The notes below the pieces were generated by a model that saw nothing but the letters and a program-made list of their open reading frames with translations, searched no databases and was not told the origin of the DNA. From the NCBI RefSeq assembly GCF_008180865.1, contig NZ_VTEX01000001.1:581261-645260 (forward strand): a stretch of 64,000 nt of DNA, in the 5' to 3' direction. Made by a program: the position numbers and the translations under genes. The stretch is from Rossellomorea aquimaris (GTDB taxonomy: Bacteria; Bacillota; Bacilli; Bacillales; Bacillaceae_B). Each line of letters starts with the position of its first letter. Positions within the stretch are counted from its first letter, which is position 1. Of this stretch, positions 58,320 to 64,000 are shown piece after piece.

Positions 58320-59453
58320 ATGAGCACTCAGTTATTAGATGCTCTTACTGTTTTAGAGAAAGAGAAAGGCATTGCAAGAGATGTCATCATTGAAGCGATT
58401 GAAGCTGCACTTGTGTCGGCTTACAAACGAAATTTTAACCAAGCACAAAATGTCCGTGTAGACCTTAACCTTGAAACGGGTACGATGAGAGTTTTCGCTC
58501 GTAAGGAAGTGGTAGACGAAGTATTTGATTCCCGCCTGGAAATTTCTGTCGAAGACGCCGGGGAAATCAATCCTAGCTACGAGGTTGGAGACGTTGTTGA
58601 GTTGGAAGTTACACCGAAGGACTTTGGCCGTATCGCTGCCCAAACCGCTAAACAGGTTGTTACCCAACGAGTAAGAGAAGCTGAAAGAGGAATTATCTAT
58701 TCCGAATTTGTGGATCGCGAAGAAGATATCATGACGGGAATTGTTCAACGTCAGGACAATCGCTTTATCTATGTTGCACTAGGCAAGATTGAGGCGCTTT
58801 TACCAGTGAGCGAGCAGATGCCCAATGAAACATATAAACCTCATGATCGCATAAAAGTGTTTATTACAAAGGTTGAGAAGACGACAAAAGGTCCTCAAAT
58901 CTTTGTTTCAAGAACACACCCTGGATTACTGAAGCGGTTATTTGAAATCGAAGTTCCTGAAATCTTTGATGGAACGGTAGAAATCAAATCTGTTGCACGT
59001 GAAGCCGGAGATCGCTCTAAAATCTCTGTTCATGCAGAAAATTCCGAGGTGGATCCCGTTGGAGCTTGTGTAGGAACCAAGGGTGCACGTGTACAGGCAA
59101 TTGTAAACGAATTAAAAGGTGAAAAAATTGACATTGTTCAATGGTCAGAAGATCCTGTAACATTCGTTGCCAATGCATTAAGTCCATCAAAAGTGCTGGA
59201 TGTACAGGTGAATGAAGATGATAAAGCAACAAGAGTAGTTGTTCCGGATTATCAACTTTCACTTGCAATTGGTAAACGTGGCCAGAATGCCCGTCTTGCA
59301 GCCAAATTGACAAACTGGAAGATTGATATCAAGAGTGAAACAGACGCTCGTGAACTGGGATTATATCCTCGAGAAGAGTCATTCCTTCCTCAAGATGAAG
59401 AGGAAGAATATGATAACGAGCCTTTAAATATTGATTTCGATAATCAAGATTAA
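58320..59453 (+). CDS. nusA: Transcription termination/antitermination factor NusA
   Basis: NusA binds RNA polymerase, aids hairpin pausing and termination and links to translation. The 377 residues have an N-terminal polymerase-binding domain (1-125), an S1 domain (about 135-200), and two KH domains (CVGTKGARVQAIVNELKGE and LAIGKRGQNARLAAKLT). The C-terminus is acidic and lacks the extra repeats of E. coli NusA. AAAGGGGG lies about 11 bases before the ATG. Confidence 0.98.
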   Translation: MSTQLLDALTVLEKEKGIARDVIIEAIEAALVSAYKRNFNQAQNVRVDLNLETGTMRVFARKEVVDEVFDSRLEISVEDAGEINPSYEVGDVVELEVTPKDFGRIAAQTAKQVVTQRVREAERGIIYSEFVDREEDIMTGIVQRQDNRFIYVALGKIEALLPVSEQMPNETYKPHDRIKVFITKVEKTTKGPQIFVSRTHPGLLKRLFEIEVPEIFDGTVEIKSVAREAGDRSKISVHAENSEVDPVGACVGTKGARVQAIVNELKGEKIDIVQWSEDPVTFVANALSPSKVLDVQVNEDDKATRVVVPDYQLSLAIGKRGQNARLAAKLTNWKIDIKSETDARELGLYPREESFLPQDEEEEYDNEPLNIDFDNQD

Positions 59454-59465
59454 GAGGTGAGTCAG

Positions 59466-59735
59466 ATGAGTGTAAATAAGAAGATCCCATTGCGTAAATG
59501 TGTGGCAACGGGTGAAATGAAACCGAAGAAAGAAATGATACGGATTGTCCGCTCGAAAGAAGGGGAGGTTTCCATCGATCCCACCGGTAAGAAGTCAGGG
59601 CGTGGAGCTTATCTTTCCAAGGATAAAGACATCATTTTACAAGCTAAAAAGAAAAATACATTAGCCAATCAATTACAAGCGAAAATAGATGAATCTCTTT
59701 ACGATGAATTGATTAGCCTTGTGGAGAAGGAGTAA
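59466..59735 (+). CDS. rnpM: RNA-binding protein RnpM (YlxR), RNase P modulator
   Basis: A small protein of the YlxR family; B. subtilis YlxR, renamed RnpM, binds RNase P RNA and tunes its activity. The 89 residues begin with PLRKCVATGEMKPKKEMIRI and contain the signature SGRGAYLSKD. AGAGGTG precedes ATG 59466. It sits between nusA and ylxQ with 12 and 10 base gaps. Confidence 0.95.
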   Translation: MSVNKKIPLRKCVATGEMKPKKEMIRIVRSKEGEVSIDPTGKKSGRGAYLSKDKDIILQAKKKNTLANQLQAKIDESLYDELISLVEKE

Positions 59736-59745
59736 CGTTTAGCGT

Positions 59746-60063
59746 ATGAATCAAAATCGTTGGATGTCACTTTTAGGATTGGCAAATCGGGCACGTAAGA
59801 TTATTTCAGGTGAAGAACTTGTTATTAAAGAAGTTCGTAGTGGACGAGCAAAACTTGTCATTCTTTCCAAAGATGCTTCTGCTAATACGTACAAGAAAAT
59901 CACGGACAAATGTAAATCCTACAATGTCCCGGTTAGTTTAGTGGATAGCAGAAATGATTTAGGTCAGGCCATTGGAAAGGAAGCCAGGGTAGTGGTGGCT
60001 GTAATGGAAGCAGGCTTTGCCGGGAAATTATCCGAACTGCTCGATGAATCTCAGTGGGGGTGA
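59746..60063 (+). CDS. ylxQ: L7Ae-family K-turn RNA-binding protein YlxQ
   Basis: A ribosomal-protein-L7Ae-like protein that binds kink-turn RNA; its cellular target is not well defined. The 105 residues include [38 protein letters not shown] and [11 protein letters not shown]. It starts 10 bases after rnpM and ends four bases before the infB ATG, whose ribosome binding site lies in its last codons. Confidence 0.94.
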   Translation: MNQNRWMSLLGLANRARKIISGEELVIKEVRSGRAKLVILSKDASANTYKKITDKCKSYNVPVSLVDSRNDLGQAIGKEARVVVAVMEAGFAGKLSELLDESQWG

Positions 60064-60067
60064 ACAT

Positions 60068-62239
60068 ATGAGCAAGATGCGTGTTTATGAATATGCAAAA
60101 AAATACAATGTTTCAAGCAAAGATGTTATCGGAAAATTAAAGCAACTGAATATTGAGGTATCAAACCATATGGCAACTATAGAAGACGACGCAGTAACAA
60201 AATTAGACGCGATGTACAAAGGGGATTCAGGCAGTCAGAAACCAAGCCAAAAGGATTCCAAGGCAAATGCATCAAAGACAGAAGAAGCTCCGAACAAGGA
60301 AAAAGTAAAATCAGCACCGAAAAGTCGTGAAGGAAAAAAACACGAACAACAGCACCAATCAAAGGAGAAGAAGGTCTTCAATAATAATAATAACAACAAC
60401 AAAAACAAAAATAACAAACAAAACAGGCAAAATAAAAATTTCAAACAGGCTCCACAGCAACAACAGCCTGCCAAGAAAAAAGAACTTCCATCAAAAATTA
60501 CGTTCTCAGAGTCATTGACAGTTTCAGAGCTTGCGAAAAAGCTTCATAAAGAGCCATCTGAAATCATTAAAAAGCTATTCATGCTTGGTGTCATGGCAAC
60601 AATCAACCAAGAGTTGGATAAAGACTCAATTGAACTGATCGCAGGAGAATATGGAGTCGAAGTAGAGGAAGAGATCAAAGTAGATGCCACTGATCTTGAA
60701 GTATACTTCACTGAAGACACACAAGAGCAAGTAGAAGAGCGTCCTTCTGTTGTGACAATCATGGGTCACGTTGACCATGGTAAAACAACTCTCCTTGATT
60801 CCATCCGTAACACGAAAGTAACGGCAGGGGAAGCTGGAGGAATCACTCAGCATATCGGTGCTTATCAAGTAGAAGTGGATGAAAAGAAGATCACCTTCCT
60901 TGATACTCCTGGACATGCTGCCTTTACAACGATGCGTGCCCGCGGTGCTCAAGTAACGGATATTGCGATCATTGTTGTTGCTGCTGATGATGGTGTCATG
61001 CCTCAAACAGTTGAAGCAATCAACCATGCGAAAGCGGCCGAAGTTCCTATTATCATTGCCGTTAATAAAATGGACAAAGAAGCTGCGAATCCGGATCGTG
61101 TAATGCAAGAGCTGACGGAATACGAACTGGTTCCTGAAGCGTGGGGTGGAGACACAATCTTCGTACCACTATCTGCATTATCGGGAGAAGGGATCGATAA
61201 TCTACTTGAAATGATCGTTCTTGTGAGTGAAGTGGAAGAGCTTAAAGCAAATCCGAATCGCCTTGCCCAAGGTACGGTAATTGAAGCACAATTAGACAAA
61301 GGCCGGGGTTCTGTAGCAACTTTACTTGTTCAAAACGGGACATTAAAAGTTGGAGACCCTATCGTAGTAGGGAATACATTCGGTCGTGTTCGTGCAATGG
61401 TCAATGACCTTGGTCGTCGTGTGAAAGAAGCAGGTCCATCTGCTCCTGTTGAAATCACAGGTTTAAATGATGTTCCTCAAGCGGGAGATCGTTTCGTTGT
61501 ATTTGAAGACGAGAAAACGGCTCGTTCTGTTGGTGAAGCCCGTGCTTCTCAAGCTCTCCAAGCACAAAGGGGAGAGAAGTCGAAGGTAAGCCTTGAGAAT
61601 TTGTTTGAACAAATGAAACAAGGTGAAATGAAGGACCTCAACCTTGTTCTTAAAGCAGACGTTCAAGGTTCAGTAGAAGCTCTTGCCGCTTCATTGCTGA
61701 AAATTGAAGTTGAAGGTGTAAATATCCGTATCATCCATACTGGTGTCGGAGCGATTAACGAATCTGATATTACACTTGCAGCAGCGTCCAACGCCATTGT
61801 CATAGGCTTTAATGTTCGTCCTGATGTAAATGCGAAACGTACGGCTGACGCTGAAGGAGTAGAAATTCGATTACACCGTATTATCTATAAGGTAATGGAG
61901 GAAATCGAAGCTGCTATGAAAGGTATGCTGGACCCTGAATTCGAAGAAAAAATCATTGGTCAAGCAGAAGTTCGTCAAACATTTAAAGTGTCTAAAGTTG
62001 GTACTATTGCGGGAAGCTATGTAACAGAAGGTAAAATTTCTCGCGACAGCGGCGTTCGTCTAATACGTGATGGAATTGTTATCTTTGAGGGTGAACTGGA
62101 TGCCCTTAAACGTTTTAAGGATGATGCCAAAGACGTAGCTAAAGGTTACGAATGTGGTATTACGATTAAGAACTTTAACGATGTAAAGGAAGGCGACGTA
62201 ATCGAAGCCTTCATCATGGAGGAAATTACACGTAAATGA
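60068..62239 (+). CDS. infB: Translation initiation factor IF-2
   Basis: IF-2 is the GTPase that places fMet-tRNA on the 30S subunit. The 723 residues begin [20 protein letters not shown] (N1 domain), then a low-complexity linker rich in Asn, Lys and Gln (about 55-140) encoded by near-repeats of AAY, then the G domain with GHVDHGKTT near 233, DTPGHA and NKMD, and C-terminal domains ending EAFIMEE. GGGGGTG supports ATG 60068. It overlaps ylxP by four bases. Confidence 0.98.
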   Translation: MSKMRVYEYAKKYNVSSKDVIGKLKQLNIEVSNHMATIEDDAVTKLDAMYKGDSGSQKPSQKDSKANASKTEEAPNKEKVKSAPKSREGKKHEQQHQSKEKKVFNNNNNNNKNKNNKQNRQNKNFKQAPQQQQPAKKKELPSKITFSESLTVSELAKKLHKEPSEIIKKLFMLGVMATINQELDKDSIELIAGEYGVEVEEEIKVDATDLEVYFTEDTQEQVEERPSVVTIMGHVDHGKTTLLDSIRNTKVTAGEAGGITQHIGAYQVEVDEKKITFLDTPGHAAFTTMRARGAQVTDIAIIVVAADDGVMPQTVEAINHAKAAEVPIIIAVNKMDKEAANPDRVMQELTEYELVPEAWGGDTIFVPLSALSGEGIDNLLEMIVLVSEVEELKANPNRLAQGTVIEAQLDKGRGSVATLLVQNGTLKVGDPIVVGNTFGRVRAMVNDLGRRVKEAGPSAPVEITGLNDVPQAGDRFVVFEDEKTARSVGEARASQALQAQRGEKSKVSLENLFEQMKQGEMKDLNLVLKADVQGSVEALAASLLKIEVEGVNIRIIHTGVGAINESDITLAAASNAIVIGFNVRPDVNAKRTADAEGVEIRLHRIIYKVMEEIEAAMKGMLDPEFEEKIIGQAEVRQTFKVSKVGTIAGSYVTEGKISRDSGVRLIRDGIVIFEGELDALKRFKDDAKDVAKGYECGITIKNFNDVKEGDVIEAFIMEEITRK

Positions 62240-62514
62240 TCACATATGTTGAATGTGAGTGCATGATTTATGATTCACACTCTTTAAAAGAAAAGCGGGC
62301 GGTCCTGCAGAGGATCTTGTCCCGCCTTAAACAAAAATTTAATGTTTCTGTCTCTGAAATCGGACACCAGGATGTATGGCAGCGAACCAGGATTGCCATC
62401 GTTACAGTCGCTTCTTCTAAAGGAGCCAGTGAAAGAGAAATTGAGCATGCATTGAAATTCATTGATTCTTTTCCGGAGTGGGAGAGACTGGAGACCCAAA
62501 TCGAGTCGTTATAG
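62236..62514 (+). CDS. ylxP: YlxP, DUF503 family protein
   Basis: A conserved 92-residue protein of unknown exact function, always found between infB and rbfA in Bacillus and proposed to work in ribosome assembly. It shows [38 protein letters not shown] and the end FIDSFPEWE. The ATG overlaps the infB stop codon. Confidence 0.94.
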   Translation: MITYVECECMIYDSHSLKEKRAVLQRILSRLKQKFNVSVSEIGHQDVWQRTRIAIVTVASSKGASEREIEHALKFIDSFPEWERLETQIESL

Positions 62515-62569
62515 AGAGTGGCTTATATTCCAACATATAACCATTAACGATATACAAGAGGTGATATTG

Positions 62570-62938
62570 ATGAGCCATCGTGCGAATCGTGTTAGCGAGC
62601 AAATGAAGAAAGAGCTCAGCGATATTATCGGACGAAAAATAAAGGACCCACGCATTGGCTTTGTGACAGTTACAGATGTGCAGGTAACTGGTGATTTACA
62701 ACAGGCAAAAGTGTATATTACCGTTCTGGGTGGAGAAGACCAAAGAGAAAACACGCTTAAAGGTCTGGCGAAGGCAAAAGGGTTCATCCGTTCCGAAGTA
62801 GGACAGCGAATCCGTCTGCGCAAAACACCAGAAATTATTTTTGAGTTTGATGAATCGATTGATTATGGTAATCATATTGAAACTTTATTAAGAAAAGTTC
62901 AAGATGAACCAGAAGAGTCTAAAGACACAGATGAGTAA
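62570..62938 (+). CDS. rbfA: Ribosome-binding factor A
   Basis: RbfA matures the 5' end of 16S rRNA and is important in the cold. The 122 residues form one KH-like domain: [54 protein letters not shown] and [19 protein letters not shown] precedes ATG 62570. A long in-frame upstream extension overlapping ylxP is not family-like and is rejected. A terminator follows. Confidence 0.97.
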   Translation: MSHRANRVSEQMKKELSDIIGRKIKDPRIGFVTVTDVQVTGDLQQAKVYITVLGGEDQRENTLKGLAKAKGFIRSEVGQRIRLRKTPEIIFEFDESIDYGNHIETLLRKVQDEPEESKDTDE

Positions 62939-62942
62939 CAAG

Positions 62943-62995
62943 AAAGGGCTGATCCGGAGGGAATTACATTTCCAATGGATTAGTCTTTTTGTTTT
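62943..62995 (+). terminator. Terminator after rbfA
   Basis: AAAG-GGCTGATCC (62943-62955) pairs with GGATTAGTCTTT (62977-62988) using G-U pairs and one bulge, followed by a T run. Confidence 0.75.
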
Positions 62996-63035
62996 CTAAT
63001 TGTTGTATTAAAGAATGAACATTAGTGGAGGTATT

Positions 63036-63947
63036 ATGATGAATGGAATCCTGCCCCTATGGAAGCCCCGTGGCATGACGTCACATGATTGTGTGTTTAA
63101 ATTAAGGAAGCTCCTTAGAACGAAAAAGGTAGGCCATACAGGCACACTTGATCCGGAAGTATCTGGTGTACTTCCTATTTGTATTGGAAGAGCTACAAAG
63201 ATAGCTGAGTACATTACAGAATCGGGAAAAACCTATGAAGGGGAAGTCACTCTAGGTTTCTCGACTACGACAGAAGATGCTTGGGGTGAACCTGTCATAG
63301 AGAAGACGGTGGACCGTACGATTACCAGAGAAGAGGTTGAGGAGATTCTCGGGAGTTTAACCGGCGATATTACGCAAACCCCTCCAATGTATTCAGCGGT
63401 AAAGGTAAAAGGGAAACGGTTATATGAGTATGCAAGACAAGGAATTGAAGTTGATAGACCATCAAGAACCGTTCGTATCCATAAGCTTAAATTACTGGAG
63501 GATTGGGGATTGTTAGACAGCAAGGTTCCGACTTTCTCATTTGAAGTAGTTTGTGGCAAAGGTACTTATGTGAGAACCCTTGCTGTTGAAATTGGAAATA
63601 GACTTGGATATCCAGCTCATATGTCAGCTCTTACCCGTACACAATCAGCCAGTTTTAGGAAAGAGGACTGTTTTACTTTAGAAGAAGTAAAAGAGTTCGT
63701 TGATAATGAAAATCCTCAAGGACTTCTTCTCCCGCTGGAAATGGGGCTTTCTCATTTGCCGAAAATGGCAATTAATGATACATTAGCAGAGAAAGTGAAG
63801 AACGGAGCACGCTTGGAAGAGCCTGAGGATTGGCCGGAAACGAGTGAAGTAGTGGTGGAGTATCTTGGTAAGAGTATTGCCATCTATCGCCGTCACCCGG
63901 ACAAACCAGGCGTTATCAAGCCTGTAAAAGTGCTTTTCAACGACTAG
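63036..63947 (+). CDS. truB: tRNA pseudouridine-55 synthase
   Basis: TruB makes pseudouridine 55 in the T loop of tRNA. The 303 residues begin MMNGILPLWKPRGMTSHDCV and contain the catalytic Asp39 in GHTGTLDPEVSGVLPI, then PPMYSAVKVKGKRLYEYAR and the KGTYVRTLA block. GTGGAGGT precedes two ATG codons (63036, 63039); the first gives the best match to relatives. An earlier ATG at 63015 lies before the ribosome binding site. ribC follows after about 20 bases. Confidence 0.97.
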   Translation: MMNGILPLWKPRGMTSHDCVFKLRKLLRTKKVGHTGTLDPEVSGVLPICIGRATKIAEYITESGKTYEGEVTLGFSTTTEDAWGEPVIEKTVDRTITREEVEEILGSLTGDITQTPPMYSAVKVKGKRLYEYARQGIEVDRPSRTVRIHKLKLLEDWGLLDSKVPTFSFEVVCGKGTYVRTLAVEIGNRLGYPAHMSALTRTQSASFRKEDCFTLEEVKEFVDNENPQGLLLPLEMGLSHLPKMAINDTLAEKVKNGARLEEPEDWPETSEVVVEYLGKSIAIYRRHPDKPGVIKPVKVLFND

Positions 63948-63966
63948 TGAAAAAAGGTGAAATACT

Positions 63967-64000
63967 GTGAAAGTGATAACTGTACATCATCCACATTCAA
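63967..64000 (+). CDS. ribC: Bifunctional riboflavin kinase/FAD synthetase, 5' end only
   Basis: Only the first 11 codons are in the window. They read M-K-V-I-T-V-H-H-P-H-S from GTG 63967, resembling the B. subtilis RibC (RibF) start MKTIHITHPHH. AAAGGTG lies eight bases upstream. Position after truB is the usual one. The call rests on this short match and synteny. Confidence 0.75.
   Translation, partial: MKVITVHHPHS

Noticed and set aside
58309..58323. Four-codon frame (Met-Lys-Pro-Pro) overlapping the nusA start codon
   Set aside because: Its ATG touches the ribosome binding site, leaving no spacing for initiation; it is probably part of the nusA leader only.

Overview
The window is a 64 kb stretch of chromosomal backbone from a motile, low-GC Gram-positive rod of the family Bacillaceae. 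Gene order follows the Bacillus subtilis rbgA-to-ribC segment almost gene for gene: rbgA, rnhB, ylqG, ylqH, sucCD, dprA, topA, trmFO, xerC, hslVU, codY, the fla/che operon, sigD, swrB, rpsB, tsf, pyrH, frr, uppS, cdsA, dxr, rasP, proS, polC, rimP, nusA, rnpM, ylxQ, infB, ylxP, rbfA, truB, ribC. Protein lengths are close to the B. subtilis ones, and PolC, SwrB, SwrD and a FliY-type switch protein also point to Bacillaceae. The genus cannot be fixed from this sequence alone. All genes are on the + strand. I saw no rRNA, tRNA, CRISPR array, prophage or insertion sequence with a transposase.

Layout. 1-9.3 kb: the 3' part of the ribosome-assembly GTPase gene rbgA, RNase HII, two orphan flagellar-type proteins (YlqG, FliK-like; YlqH, FlhB C-domain-like), succinyl-CoA ligase, the transformation protein DprA and topoisomerase I. 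9.5-14.7 kb: trmFO-xerC-hslV-hslU-codY, ending in a strong terminator. 14.8-15.4 kb: a gene-free region with a large nested hairpin repeat and, at its end, a promoter flanked by a CodY-box-like sequence. 15.5-43.2 kb: a fla/che operon of about 33 genes, many overlapping by 4 bases. It builds the basal body, rod, hook, switch and type III export gate, then encodes FlhF/FlhG, the chemotaxis proteins CheB-A-W-C-D, the flagellar sigma factor SigD and SwrB. 43.3-46.4 kb: rpsB, tsf, pyrH and frr (translation and UMP kinase), with their own promoters and terminators. 46.4-47.2 kb: an 800-base gene-free gap with two GC-rich inverted-repeat elements. 47.2-53.2 kb: envelope and isoprenoid genes uppS-cdsA-dxr, the site-2 protease rasP, and proS. 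53.3-57.6 kb: the replicative polymerase polC. 57.8-64 kb: the rimP-nusA-rnpM-ylxQ-infB-ylxP-rbfA operon, truB and the first codons of ribC.

How the parts connect. CodY, encoded just upstream, is a nutrient-sensing repressor known in B. subtilis to act on the fla/che promoter, and a candidate CodY box lies directly beside the predicted flgB promoter here. SigD at the operon end switches on late flagellar genes outside this window. The rimP-nusA operon starts with a hairpin that fits NusA-dependent attenuation.

The window is mostly conserved housekeeping and motility sequence, and I found no clearly new multi-gene system. The points most worth a second look are the HslV N-terminus (no Ser/Thr after the initiator Met), the YlqG/YlqH pair, the homopolymer tracts in flhF and fliE, the GC-rich repeat elements, and several candidate regulatory sites.
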